From an uncultured Eubacteriales bacterium (lineage in GTDB: Bacteria; Bacillota; Clostridia; Oscillospirales; Acutalibacteraceae): a stretch of 64,000 bases of DNA. The notes beneath the pieces are model-generated. The model searched no databases and was not told the DNA's origin. It worked only from the letters and a program-made list of their open reading frames with translations. Of this stretch, positions 43,896 to 53,212 are shown piece after piece; position 1 is the stretch's first letter, and the number at the start of each line of letters is the position of its first letter. The translations under genes were made by a program, and so were the position numbers. The stretch spans positions 1 through 64,000 of the forward strand of contig CAKSJY010000003.1 in the NCBI GenBank assembly GCA_934464585.1, given 5' to 3'.

Positions 43896-44605
43896 TATTT
43901 GGAGCAGTATTAGCAGGGGGAATTGGCTCAAGGATGAATATTTCCGATATGCCAAAACAGTTTTTACCACTCGGAGACAGACCTATAATTATACATACAT
44001 TAGAAAAGTTTCTAATGTGTAATAAGTTCGATAAAATATATATAGGCATTCATCCAGATTGGGTTTGCCATATGAAGGATATTATCAACAAGTATGACTT
44101 AGATTGTGGAAAATTTGAACTCGTATGCGGTGGATCTGATAGAAACGAGACCATACAAAATATTATTTCTGCAATTGAAGAACAATATGGTCAAGATGAT
44201 AACCACATTATAGTAACTCATGACTCAGTAAGACCATTTGTAAGCTTAAAAATGATTGAGGATAATATAGAAGCTTTAAAAGAATATGAGGCTTGTAATA
44301 CAGTTTGTGCATCGATTGATACAATTGTTGTATCGTACGATAATAAAGAGATTTCATCTATACCAAACCGTAACTTTATGTATCAGGGCCAAACTCCTCA
44401 AAGCTTTAAGGTTTCACTTTTAAAAAGACTTTACAATGACTTAAGCGATGAGGAAAAAGGTGAATTAACAGATGCCTGCAAAATCTGTGTTATTAGAAAA
44501 GTACCGGTAAAATTGGTCCAGGGTGATGTATCAAATCTAAAAATTACTACAGTGAGCGATTATAAAATAGCACAAGCTATGCTTGGAGGAATGAAGGTTG
44601 ATTAA
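43892..44605 (+). CDS. tarI: Ribitol-5-phosphate cytidylyltransferase TarI
   Basis: Activates ribitol 5-phosphate with CTP to CDP-ribitol. 237 aa of the IspD/TarI fold. The nucleotide-binding start is AVLAGGIGSRM...MPKQFLPL (5-28); VTHDSVRPFV (about 109-118); FMYQGQTPQSFK (about 163-174); LTDACKICV (about 191-199). The MPKQFLPL, GQTPQSF and LTDACKIC motifs match TarI more closely than isoprenoid IspD, and adjacent tarJ supports TarI. ATG overlaps LicD by 4 bp. Confidence 0.93.
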   Translation: MIFGAVLAGGIGSRMNISDMPKQFLPLGDRPIIIHTLEKFLMCNKFDKIYIGIHPDWVCHMKDIINKYDLDCGKFELVCGGSDRNETIQNIISAIEEQYGQDDNHIIVTHDSVRPFVSLKMIEDNIEALKEYEACNTVCASIDTIVVSYDNKEISSIPNRNFMYQGQTPQSFKVSLLKRLYNDLSDEEKGELTDACKICVIRKVPVKLVQGDVSNLKITTVSDYKIAQAMLGGMKVD

Positions 44606-45611
44606 TTATGTTTATCAGCTTGTAAGTCCACAAACCTTTTCTATAAAATATCAAGAAATTGGTTTGGGTGAAGATGTTATAATTAAACCAAGATATATGT
44701 CTATTTGCCATGCCGACCAAAGATATTATCTAGGGCAAAGAGATACTGAAACTTTGAAAAAAAAGTTGCCGATGGCTCTTATTCATGAGTGCTGTGGAGA
44801 GGTTGTCTTAGATAGATCCGGTACATTTAAAAGGGGGCAGGCTGTAGTCCTAATACCTAATGTCCCAGGAAGTGGTAGCAACATGATATATGAAAATTAT
44901 CAGAAGGGTTCCTATTTCCTTTCGAGTGGCCATGATGGGTTTATGAGAGAATTCGTTACAATGCCAAGGGAAAGGATAGTTCCGTTTGACAATATCCCAT
45001 ATAAAATTGCATGTATAAGTGAGTTTGTGAGTGTGTGCGTACACAGTGCAAATAGATTTGAACATTCATCACATATGTGCAGAAATACTATAGGTATTTG
45101 GGGCGATGGAAGCCTTGCATATGTTATGTCATGTATTTTAAGGGCAAAGTATCCTAAATCAAAGATTGTTGTTGTAGGAAAAAATATTAATAAACTTGAA
45201 CTATTTTCCTTTGTAGATAAGACATATCTTGCTTCGGATTTACCGAAAAATTTTGAGGTTGACCACGCGTTTGAATGTGCAGGTGGAGAAGGAAGCTACT
45301 TTGCAATAGATGATATTATTAAATATTGCAATCCCCAAGGAAGTGTCATGCTTATGGGGGTTAGTGAAAATAAAGTACCGATCAACACAAGGAATATACT
45401 TGAAAAAGGTTTAACTTTTATCGGATCGAGTCGTTCCGGAAAGGAAGATTTCGAAAAAGCGGTTGAATTTATGAAAGACAAAGATTTTCAAAACAGACTT
45501 AATGTAATTATATACGAGGAGTCTAAGGTTAATAGTATCGATGATATCCATAGAGTACTTTCAACAGACTTAAGGACACCCTTTAAAACGGTGTTTGAAT
45601 GGGGATTATAA
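44598..45611 (+). CDS. tarJ: Ribulose-5-phosphate reductase TarJ
   Basis: NADPH-dependent alcohol-dehydrogenase-like enzyme that reduces ribulose 5-phosphate to ribitol 5-phosphate for CDP-ribitol. 337 aa. Family landmarks: NYVYQLVSPQTFSIKY (3-18), PRYMSICHADQRYYLGQRD (about 31-49), SSGHDGFM (about 110-117), the Rossmann motif GIWGDGSLAYV (about 169-179), DHAFECAGGEGS (about 223-234) and FIGSSRSGKEDF (about 272-283). TTG start with GGAGG upstream; overlaps tarI by 8 bp. Confidence 0.95.
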   Translation: MINYVYQLVSPQTFSIKYQEIGLGEDVIIKPRYMSICHADQRYYLGQRDTETLKKKLPMALIHECCGEVVLDRSGTFKRGQAVVLIPNVPGSGSNMIYENYQKGSYFLSSGHDGFMREFVTMPRERIVPFDNIPYKIACISEFVSVCVHSANRFEHSSHMCRNTIGIWGDGSLAYVMSCILRAKYPKSKIVVVGKNINKLELFSFVDKTYLASDLPKNFEVDHAFECAGGEGSYFAIDDIIKYCNPQGSVMLMGVSENKVPINTRNILEKGLTFIGSSRSGKEDFEKAVEFMKDKDFQNRLNVIIYEESKVNSIDDIHRVLSTDLRTPFKTVFEWGL

Positions 45612-45623
45612 AAGGAGAAAAAT

Positions 45624-46595
45624 ATGCCTGAGATAAGTATAATAGTGCCAGTATATAAGGTTGAGAAATATATAAATAAGTGTGTGGACTCAATTTTAAA
45701 CCAAACATTTCAAGATTTTGAGTTAATATTAGTCGACGATGGTTCACCGGATAATTGTGGGGCTATTTGTGACGAATATGCTAAAAAGGATAAAAGGGTT
45801 TTGTCTGTTCATAAGAAGAATGGTGGACTTTCCGATGCTAGAAATTATGGAATAAATATGGCAAAGGGTAAATATATTGGATTTATTGATAGTGATGACT
45901 ATATTGCTGATGATATGTATGAGGCTCTGTATAACAATATAGTAAAATATGAGGCTGATGTTTCGGTTTGTGGAATATATGATTGCTATGGGGAAAAGGT
46001 AGTTCCACAAGATATTAAAAAGGGTGTCTTTGAGTTTAGTGCTTCGCAAGCTGTTGAATATATGCTTTCCGGAAAGGGAGTAGGACTTTTTGCAGTTAAT
46101 AAGCTTTACAAAAGGGAAGTATTTAAAGATGTAAGATATCCTGTAGGTAAAACATATGAGGATGCTTTTGTAATAGTTGATATTTTACTAAGAGCTGAAA
46201 AGGTTGTTATTGATACAACTCCTAAGTATTATTATATACATCGAGAAAGCAGTATAACTCTTTCTAATTTCAGCAAAAAATATTATGATATTTTGGAAGC
46301 ACAAACACATAATATGGAACTTATAGAAGAAAATTTTCCGGATCTTAAGGATTTAGGTGATTTTAGAATTTGGTGGGCATACAAACAAATTTTAAGCCGA
46401 CTTGCTTTAAATGATAAAGAAACACGAAAAAAGTTTAGTGAAGATAAAAAACATATTTCTAAAATGATTAGAAAAGATTTACCTAAGATTTTAAGGAATA
46501 AATATAATTCCAAAAGCCAGCTTGTATCGTACATATTAATATCTTTTTGTCCTAATTTATTTATGAAGATATATAGGGACTCTGGGGAAAAATAG
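45624..46595 (+). CDS. Glycosyltransferase family 2
   Basis: 323-aa soluble or peripherally bound GT-A enzyme. SIIVPVYKVEKYINKCVDSI (5-24), LVDDGSPDNCG (about 36-46), SDARNYGINMAKGKYIGFID plus SDDY (DxD-type, about 74-97). No membrane segment apart from a C-terminal hydrophobic patch. The middle TYEDAF (about 181-186) provides acidic catalytic-type residues. Specificity unknown. Confidence 0.92.
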   Translation: MPEISIIVPVYKVEKYINKCVDSILNQTFQDFELILVDDGSPDNCGAICDEYAKKDKRVLSVHKKNGGLSDARNYGINMAKGKYIGFIDSDDYIADDMYEALYNNIVKYEADVSVCGIYDCYGEKVVPQDIKKGVFEFSASQAVEYMLSGKGVGLFAVNKLYKREVFKDVRYPVGKTYEDAFVIVDILLRAEKVVIDTTPKYYYIHRESSITLSNFSKKYYDILEAQTHNMELIEENFPDLKDLGDFRIWWAYKQILSRLALNDKETRKKFSEDKKHISKMIRKDLPKILRNKYNSKSQLVSYILISFCPNLFMKIYRDSGEK

Positions 46596-46748
46596 TATAT
46601 AAAAGGTGCAATCTGACTTTATAAATTTTAATTTCAATGAAATAGAAATAAAATTTTTAATATTTATTGTTTTGTTTTCAGAAAAATTAGAGTATTAAAA
46701 GTAAATACATATAAATTTAATTTTAAATATTTGAGAAAGGAGGATAAC

Positions 46749-48248
46749 ATGACAAAGTTTATAAGATATTGTTTTATTACTTCTGCGTTTTTTTGCTTTA
46801 TAGTTGGAAATATATTTGAAAATTTTAATGTAATGCTTTTAAGCATACTTTTTATGTTATCGGCTAATGTTTTTTATAGCTTTGAATATATAAAAAGAAG
46901 ATTCTTCTTTTTAATATTTAATTTTGTTATATTTATATTTCTAATTGGACGTCCAACTATTAATATGTTTAAGGGGAACAGGTGGTGGATATTTTTTAAT
47001 AAAACACATGTTTACTTTGCAATGTATTCATTGTTTCTTACGCTTATATGCATATTTGTTGGAGCAGTTGTTGCAGAAATGCTTTTGTTTAGTAAAACTA
47101 TTAAAAAGAAATATATTCCCAAAATTTCATCAAAGAATATATATAATATTCGAAAAAATGAATATAAACAAGATTTTGTAAAAGCATTGCGTATAATTTC
47201 ACTTATATTATTTTATATTTCGATAATAGTGTTTTTTATATGTGAAGTTGAAAAATTATTATTTATGCGTGGAAGGGAATATGAGGAGTTCTACACTAAA
47301 TTTAAATCACAGCTTCCATATGTATTCTCTTTAGTTGGTGCAATGAGTAAGTACTTCCTTTGTGTTTTTCTTGCAACGATGCCAAGTAAAAGGTCATCGT
47401 TTATTCCACTTTCATTATATGTAATTTCGGCAGTACCTTCATTACTTATTGGTATACGAAATCCGGTAGTATTAAATATACTATTTGTAATTACGTACTA
47501 TTTTATACGAAATACAATAGATAAAAAGGATGTATGGCTTGGCAAACTTGAGAAAACCTTAATTATAATAGGTGTACCTTTGGCAGTGATATTTCTAGGG
47601 TCATTAAACTATATTCGAGCCGGCAGCAAATTTAAAAGCGGACCTGTTGACTTAATTATAGATTTTCTATATAAACAAGGAGTTTCCTTTGAGGTATTAT
47701 GCATTGGTCATGCATCTATACCTAGGATAAAATATACAGGTTTTGTAAATTATACTTTTGGCCCATTTATAGATTATTTTACCCACGGAGTTTTAGCTCA
47801 AAAGCTTTTTGGTGCGCTAAGTTTAGGTGATGGTAATAATTTAAAGAAAGCTTTATATAGCAATAGTTTTGCGCATCGTATGTCTTATGTTGCCAGAGGG
47901 CATGAGTACTTAGAGGGTCGCGGTTGGGGCTCATCATATTTATTGGAAACGTATGCTGACTTTGGATATTGGGGAATTGCAATATTTAGTATAATACTCG
48001 GAGTGTTGTTGATATCAATACTAAAATTAATTATGAAAGAGAACACATTCCTTTCTACAGCGATTTTAGTAGTATTAACTAATATATATTTTATGCCTAG
48101 AGATGCAGCAACAGGAAGTTTATATTTGCTTTTAACCAATCAATTTCTAATTGCGGTAATTTTAGCGTATGTAATTTCCGGACTTATGGTTAAAAGATAT
48201 TCATACAATATAGTATCTTTAAAATGTAAAAAGGCACAAATATTATAA
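46749..48248 (+). CDS. Polysaccharide polymerase, Wzy-like
   Basis: 499-aa protein with about 11-12 membrane segments and a large outer loop (about 300-390) before the conserved late part, the usual layout of O-antigen/capsule polymerases. These proteins vary widely, so the call rests on topology, length and the neighbouring flippase and Wzz-like genes. The ATG at 46749 is 6 nt downstream of AAAGGAGG; a TTG at 46731 overlaps it. Confidence 0.8.
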   Translation: MTKFIRYCFITSAFFCFIVGNIFENFNVMLLSILFMLSANVFYSFEYIKRRFFFLIFNFVIFIFLIGRPTINMFKGNRWWIFFNKTHVYFAMYSLFLTLICIFVGAVVAEMLLFSKTIKKKYIPKISSKNIYNIRKNEYKQDFVKALRIISLILFYISIIVFFICEVEKLLFMRGREYEEFYTKFKSQLPYVFSLVGAMSKYFLCVFLATMPSKRSSFIPLSLYVISAVPSLLIGIRNPVVLNILFVITYYFIRNTIDKKDVWLGKLEKTLIIIGVPLAVIFLGSLNYIRAGSKFKSGPVDLIIDFLYKQGVSFEVLCIGHASIPRIKYTGFVNYTFGPFIDYFTHGVLAQKLFGALSLGDGNNLKKALYSNSFAHRMSYVARGHEYLEGRGWGSSYLLETYADFGYWGIAIFSIILGVLLISILKLIMKENTFLSTAILVVLTNIYFMPRDAATGSLYLLLTNQFLIAVILAYVISGLMVKRYSYNIVSLKCKKAQIL

Positions 48249-48266
48249 ATTTGAAAGGAAAATTTT

Positions 48267-49124
48267 ATGTTTGAACATTTTGGTTTAAGAGATATATTCT
48301 CGACAATTAGAAGGTATATTAAAATCATAATAATTATTTTTGTAGCAGTTACTATACTAGCAGTGGTTAATGGGGCAGCAAAGATAAGTGAAGCAGAGAA
48401 ATCGAATAGTAATTTAGAGGATTCATACTATTTTTCAACAACATCATTTTCGGTGACACCCAATATTAAGGTTACTGATACAAATATATCTGCATATAAT
48501 TCCTATCCGTCTAAATTTGCATCGGAGTTAAATGCTGATTTTTCAAAAAAATATGTATATGACAGAATAATGGAAAGGTATACTCCTGAGGAGGTTATTG
48601 ATAATATAACATCCTTGGATGACCTTAATATGAATCCGGATAATCTAAATATGTATTGTATGGACAAAATTGCGGTAGCAAAACAATATGAAAATTCTAT
48701 GGTAGTGCAGGTGTATGTAGAGACAAAAGACCAAAATTTTTCAAAAGATGTAGTTAACATATACAATGAATATGTTGAAAATAATTATACTAATAAATCT
48801 GAAGATTTAAAGATTGAACATATAGATACGATAAACAATGAGACTCCTATATCGGTTGATGTAATAAAATCATTAAATGGCGAGGATGAAAGTAAAACAA
48901 TAAATGAATCTTTGTCTGGCGCTTCGGGAGTAAGCGTGAAAAAGATCATTTTAAAGGGTGTCATTTTCCCGATTATCTTGGTAGCATTTTTATTGTGCAT
49001 AGTAATTTTTGTAATAGCGTTGTTTAACCCGACCTTAAACAGAAGATCAGATTTTTTCCTCTATGATTTACCGGTCACTTGCGAATTATATATGCCAAAA
49101 CTTTTTAAAAATAGGAGGAAATAA
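48267..49124 (+). CDS. Wzz/CapA-like chain-length co-polymerase
   Basis: 285-aa protein with an N-terminal membrane helix (about 20-36), a long extracellular part (about 40-235) and a second helix (about 237-258), then a cytosolic tail NPTLNRRSDFFLYDLPVTCE that resembles the Wzz/CpsC end leading into the kinase partner. The family sets polymer chain length, and the cytosolic tail activates a CpsD kinase. The extracellular region is short of the usual coiled coil and its identity is by topology. It is followed after 5 nt by a CpsD-like gene. Confidence 0.8.
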   Translation: MFEHFGLRDIFSTIRRYIKIIIIIFVAVTILAVVNGAAKISEAEKSNSNLEDSYYFSTTSFSVTPNIKVTDTNISAYNSYPSKFASELNADFSKKYVYDRIMERYTPEEVIDNITSLDDLNMNPDNLNMYCMDKIAVAKQYENSMVVQVYVETKDQNFSKDVVNIYNEYVENNYTNKSEDLKIEHIDTINNETPISVDVIKSLNGEDESKTINESLSGASGVSVKKIILKGVIFPIILVAFLLCIVIFVIALFNPTLNRRSDFFLYDLPVTCELYMPKLFKNRRK

Positions 49125-49129
49125 GGGTT

Positions 49130-49636
49130 ATGTTTAATACTAAACTTAGCAAAAAAGCAAAAGAAAAAGAATCTATCGTATATGTAGCTAATTCATTAGC
49201 AGAAAAGATTTTTAGGTCTGAAAATAAATATTTTGCAGTATCCAGTTCACTTTTAAATGTAGAATTAACCGCTGACATTTCAGAAAAATTACTTTTTAAT
49301 ATTGCAAAGAAGTTAGATAAAAAAGCACTTTTAATCAATTGTATGTCCGGTAAGGATGTAAAAGATGAATCCGGAGTACTAGATAAAAAGTATATCGAAA
49401 GTTTAGACGAAAAAAGTGTTAAGGACTGCATTAAGGAAAATGATGTGTATAACTTAGTTTTTGTTAGCGTACCACCTGTTAATGTATTTGCAAATTCACT
49501 TGAGATTGCAAATATGTGCAAAAATATTATTTTAATAGAAAAGTTTATGTATACTAAATATAAAAGTTTTGAAGAGACTTTATTACATTTAGAAGAAAAA
49601 GATATAGATGTTACAGCTGTAATTCCGATAAAGTAG
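49130..49636 (+). CDS. CpsD/CapB-like protein lacking ATP-binding motifs
   Basis: 168-aa protein with the fold order of a bacterial tyrosine kinase of the CpsD/CapB type but without its ATP site. Where Walker A (GEGKST) belongs, the sequence reads FAVSSSLLNVELTAD (35-49). Where Walker A' (LLIDADMR) belongs it has LLINCMSG (67-74), and where Walker B (IIVDTPPV) belongs it has LVFVSVPPV (109-117). The late strand-helix pattern NIILIEKFMYTKYKSFEE...VTAVIPIK matches CpsD. No C-terminal tyrosine cluster is present. Adjacent to a Wzz-like gene, it may be a non-catalytic partner or a decaying kinase. AGGAGG precedes the ATG. Confidence 0.7.
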   Translation: MFNTKLSKKAKEKESIVYVANSLAEKIFRSENKYFAVSSSLLNVELTADISEKLLFNIAKKLDKKALLINCMSGKDVKDESGVLDKKYIESLDEKSVKDCIKENDVYNLVFVSVPPVNVFANSLEIANMCKNIILIEKFMYTKYKSFEETLLHLEEKDIDVTAVIPIK

Positions 49637-49643
49637 ACTTTGC

Positions 49644-49683
49644 CACAAAAAGCATTGGGATACATATCCCAATGCTTTTTGTG
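49644..49683 (+). terminator. Terminator of the polysaccharide locus
   Basis: Perfect 18-bp stem (49644-49661 with 49666-49683), ACAT loop, T-run inside the descending arm, 8 nt after the CpsD-like stop. Confidence 0.9.
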
Positions 49684-49837
49684 TTTAATGTAGATGATTT
49701 ACTTTAGACTTCTACTGACCTTTTATGTAGCATGCTTAAATATTGCAATGACTTTCTATATGTGGAATTTAACTAGCATTATATCCGAGAAGGCTTCGTT
49801 GACTTTTTAGAAATTTTAAACCTACTGAAAAATTAAT

Positions 49838-49868
49838 AAAAAAGCCCTAACTAAAAGTCAGGGCTTAA
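49838..49868 (-). terminator. glnS terminator
   Basis: On the minus strand AAGCCCT/AGGGCTT (49866-49860 with 49848-49842) is extended by ACT/AGT and followed by TTTTTT, 10 bp beyond the glnS stop. Confidence 0.8.
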
Positions 49869-49877
49869 AAATAGCAG

Positions 49878-51557
49878 TTATTTTTTAAAACTGTCTTTAA
49901 GTGATACCGCACGGTTGAATACAGGATGGTTTTCGTTGCTGTCTTTGGAGTCTATGCAAAAATATCCTTTTCTCATAAATTGAAAATGAGCCGGAGCCTT
50001 AACATTTTTTAGGAATGGTTCAACCTTGCAATTTTTTAATATACACAAGGAGTCTGGGTTTATATGATCGATAAAGTTGCCATCGGCTGAATCCGGGTCT
50101 GGGGTAGAAAACAAATTATCATATAATCTGACTTCAGCATCAATGCAATTATTTGCATCAGCCCAATGGATAGTACCGCGAACCTTTCTTCCATCAGGAG
50201 AGATTCCTCCTCTGGAATCTGGATCATATTCTGCATATACTTCAATAACTTTTCCGTTTTCATCTTTTTTGCATCCGGTGCATTTAACTATATATGTGGT
50301 CTTTAAACGTACTTCATTTCCCGGATACAAACGAAAATATTTTTTAGGAGGTTCTTCCATAAAGTCATCAGCCTCAATAAAGAGTTCACGAGAGAATGTT
50401 ACAGTCCTTGTGCCATCTTCAGGGCGGTTAGGGTTGTTTTCTACTTCGAATTCCTCGGTTTTACCTTCGGGATAGTTAGTAATGATGAGTTTAATTGGGT
50501 CTAGTACCGCCATGACACGTTGTGCGTTTTCATTTAAATCTTCTCTCAAACAATGTTCCAAGAAGGCGTAATCTACAGTACTTATAACCTTAGAAACACC
50601 GATTCTTTCGCAGAAGTTTCTTATTGAAGCAGGAGTATAGCCTCTTCGTCTGAGTCCGCATAAGGTTGGCATTCTTGGGTCGTCCCAACCATCAACAAAT
50701 CCTTTTTCGACAAGTTCTCTTAATTTTCTTTTACTCATAACGGTGTAATTCATATTAAGTCTTGAAAATTCAATTTGTCTCGGTTTTATAGGTACATCGA
50801 CATTTTCGACAACCCAGTTGTAAAGTGGTCTGTGATCTTCAAATTCTAGCGAGCATAGAGAATGAGTAATGCCTTCCATAGCATCTTCAATAGGATGAGC
50901 AAAATCATACATAGGATATATACACCATTTATCCCCGGTTTTATGGTGGTGCATATGATTGATTCTGTAGATTACAGGGTCACGCATGTTGAAGTTGCCG
51001 GATGCTAAATCAATTTTTGCTCTTAGAGTCATTTTGCCATCAGGAAATTCACCATTTTTCATTTTTTCAAAAAGCTCAAGACTTTCTTCTATAGGCCTGT
51101 CTCTATATGGACTTACAGCAGGATTTTTAAGATCTCCTCTGTTTTCACGTACTTCATCGGCGGAAAGTTCACATACATAAGCTTTTCCCTTTTTGATAAG
51201 GTCTTTAGCTATATTGTACATATCTTCAAAGAATTCCGAAGCATAGAAAAATTTATCTTCCCAATCAAAACCAAGCCATTTGATATCTTCTTTTATGGCG
51301 TCGACATATTCGACATCTTCTTTTGTAGGGTTGGTATCGTCCATTCTTAAATGACATATACCGTTAAACTTTTTTGCTGTATCAAAATTAATGCAAATAG
51401 CTTTTGCATGTCCTATGTGCAAGTAACCGTTTGGCTCAGGCGGGAAACGTGTATGAATTTTTTGGCCGTAAACTCTACCGCCTTCGCTGAGTTCTTCCTT
51501 TATAATTTCATGTATGAAATTACTGTTTTCGTTTATTTCGTTTTTTTCTTCTGACAT
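49878..51557 (-). CDS. glnS: Glutaminyl-tRNA synthetase
   Basis: Class I enzyme that charges tRNA-Gln directly. 559 aa. HIGH motif PPEPNGYLHIGHAKAI (about 42-57); KMSKS region TVMSKRKLRELV; C-terminal anticodon-binding beta-barrel with DPDSRGG and IHWADANNCIDAEVRLYDNL (about 470-489). A true GlnRS (rather than a nondiscriminating GluRS) is indicated by the eukaryote-like NPTKEDVEYV and this C-terminal barrel. It is next to gltX. Many Firmicutes instead use the GatCAB amidation route. Confidence 0.96.
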   Translation of the reverse strand: MSEEKNEINENSNFIHEIIKEELSEGGRVYGQKIHTRFPPEPNGYLHIGHAKAICINFDTAKKFNGICHLRMDDTNPTKEDVEYVDAIKEDIKWLGFDWEDKFFYASEFFEDMYNIAKDLIKKGKAYVCELSADEVRENRGDLKNPAVSPYRDRPIEESLELFEKMKNGEFPDGKMTLRAKIDLASGNFNMRDPVIYRINHMHHHKTGDKWCIYPMYDFAHPIEDAMEGITHSLCSLEFEDHRPLYNWVVENVDVPIKPRQIEFSRLNMNYTVMSKRKLRELVEKGFVDGWDDPRMPTLCGLRRRGYTPASIRNFCERIGVSKVISTVDYAFLEHCLREDLNENAQRVMAVLDPIKLIITNYPEGKTEEFEVENNPNRPEDGTRTVTFSRELFIEADDFMEEPPKKYFRLYPGNEVRLKTTYIVKCTGCKKDENGKVIEVYAEYDPDSRGGISPDGRKVRGTIHWADANNCIDAEVRLYDNLFSTPDPDSADGNFIDHINPDSLCILKNCKVEPFLKNVKAPAHFQFMRKGYFCIDSKDSNENHPVFNRAVSLKDSFKK

Positions 51558-51585
51558 TTTACAATAACCTCACTAAATGTAAAAT

Positions 51586-53058
51586 TTATTTTTCGAATTT
51601 TTCAAGTCCAAATTTAAGCCTTTTTATAGATTCATCTCTTCCTAAAATATCAAGAATCTCAATAGCTCCGCCCGGAGTAACTGTTTTTCCTGAAGCAGCG
51701 ATTCTTACAGGCCACATTACGGTACCGTTTTTAACTTCTAATGTTTTTGCTAAATTTATGAGACATTCGTGTATGGAATCGTGGTTCCATTCGGATAGAC
51801 TTTCAAGAGCGTTTATTGAGTGTCTAAGCATGTCCTTGGAGTTTTCAAGATTAGTTTTACTTTTTTTGTTTATAAATAAATCTTTTTCATATTCAGGAAG
51901 CTCATTAAAGAATCCGATAATTTCCGGAATTTCAGTAAGCTTGTTTAAACGTTGTTTTAAAATTGCTGCGAATTTTTCAAAGGGAAGTTCTTTTTCAGGT
52001 ATAGCCTTTTTAAAATACGGCATAGCAATCTCTGTGAACTTATCGTCTGGCATTGCTTTTATATATTCTGCGTTGAACCAATTTAATTTATCATAGTCAA
52101 ACACAGAAGGTGATTTGCTTATACCATCGATTGAAAATTCTTTGCATAATTCTTCGAGAGAGAATATTTCCTTGTTGTCTTTTGGACACCAGCCAAGCAA
52201 AGCAATATAGTTTATAATAGCTTCGGGAAGATAACCATCGTTGTATAAGTCTTCAAAGCTTGTCGCACCGTGACGCTTTGAAAGTTTTGAGATACTGCCG
52301 TCTTCATTTTTGCCCATAATAAGAGGAAGATGAACATATGTTGGAATTTCCCAGCCGAATGCCGAGTATAGCATGTTATATTTTGGTGTTGAGGATAAAT
52401 ACTCAGAACCTCTTACAACATGGGTTATATTCATTAAATGGTCATCAATAACATTTGCAAAGTTATATGTTGGAAGTCCGTCTGCTTTTAACAAAATTTG
52501 GTCTTGAATTTCTTTGTTTTCTACAGTAATCTTTCCAAAGACAGCGTCTTCAAAAGTTGTACTACCTTCGAGCGGAACTTTTTGACGAATTACATAGGGG
52601 GTACCCTTTTTTAATAACTCCTCAACTTCACTTTTGGGAAGATTACGGCAATGTCTGTCATAACCGCCGGAAAATTCACCATTTTCAGAAAATTGTTCAC
52701 GAATTGCCTCGAGACGTTCCTTTGTGCAAAAACAGTAGTAAGCCTTGTCTTCTGCTACAAGTTGTTCGGCATAGGATTTATACATATCCATTCTTTGACT
52801 TTGTATATATGGGCCATATTTTCCGCCGATATCAGGGCCTTCATCGTGTTTTAGACCGACTTTTTTTAGTGTATTATAAATTATGTCGATTGCACCATCT
52901 ACAAATCTTTCTTGATCTGTGTCTTCTATTCTTAGAACAAAATCTCCGTTTTGAGATTTTGCGATTAAATATTCATAAAGAGCTGTACGTAGATTGCCGA
53001 CATGCATGAAACCTGTAGGACTTGGAGCATATCGGGTTCTAATTTTAGAAATACTCAT
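51586..53058 (-). CDS. gltX: Glutamyl-tRNA synthetase
   Basis: Class I enzyme that charges tRNA-Glu. 490 aa from the ATG at 53058, 6 nt after AAAGGTG; a GTG 9 nt upstream is less likely. HIGH motif PSPTGFMHVGNLRTALYEYL (about 12-31); KMSKS variant KLSKRHGA (about 254-261); C-terminal anticodon-binding helical domain. Its two tRNA-Glu substrates are also encoded in this window. Confidence 0.97.
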   Translation of the reverse strand: MSISKIRTRYAPSPTGFMHVGNLRTALYEYLIAKSQNGDFVLRIEDTDQERFVDGAIDIIYNTLKKVGLKHDEGPDIGGKYGPYIQSQRMDMYKSYAEQLVAEDKAYYCFCTKERLEAIREQFSENGEFSGGYDRHCRNLPKSEVEELLKKGTPYVIRQKVPLEGSTTFEDAVFGKITVENKEIQDQILLKADGLPTYNFANVIDDHLMNITHVVRGSEYLSSTPKYNMLYSAFGWEIPTYVHLPLIMGKNEDGSISKLSKRHGATSFEDLYNDGYLPEAIINYIALLGWCPKDNKEIFSLEELCKEFSIDGISKSPSVFDYDKLNWFNAEYIKAMPDDKFTEIAMPYFKKAIPEKELPFEKFAAILKQRLNKLTEIPEIIGFFNELPEYEKDLFINKKSKTNLENSKDMLRHSINALESLSEWNHDSIHECLINLAKTLEVKNGTVMWPVRIAASGKTVTPGGAIEILDILGRDESIKRLKFGLEKFEK

Positions 53059-53158
53059 TAAAAACACCTTTCTTATTTTTTATAATATCTTTCTAATTAT
53101 ACCATAATCAGGGATATAATAAAAGTATTACCATGGAGCGATTATCTAGTATAATATT

Positions 53159-53190
53159 AAAAAAATGCCACCGATTTCTCGGTGACATTT
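53159..53190 (-). terminator. pyk terminator
   Basis: 12-bp stem on the minus strand (53190-53179 with 53174-53163, one mismatch/wobble), GAAA loop, followed by a run of T. Confidence 0.8.
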
Positions 53191-53212
53191 AATATGTATG
53201 GATAGACTATAA

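Noticed and set aside
43892..44605. Isoprenoid IspD instead of TarI
   Set aside because: MPKQFLPL, GQTPQSF and LTDACKIC motifs plus adjacent tarJ fit TarI better.
53058..53212. T-box leader upstream of gltX
   Set aside because: The short gap has no T-box motif or specifier-loop arrangement.
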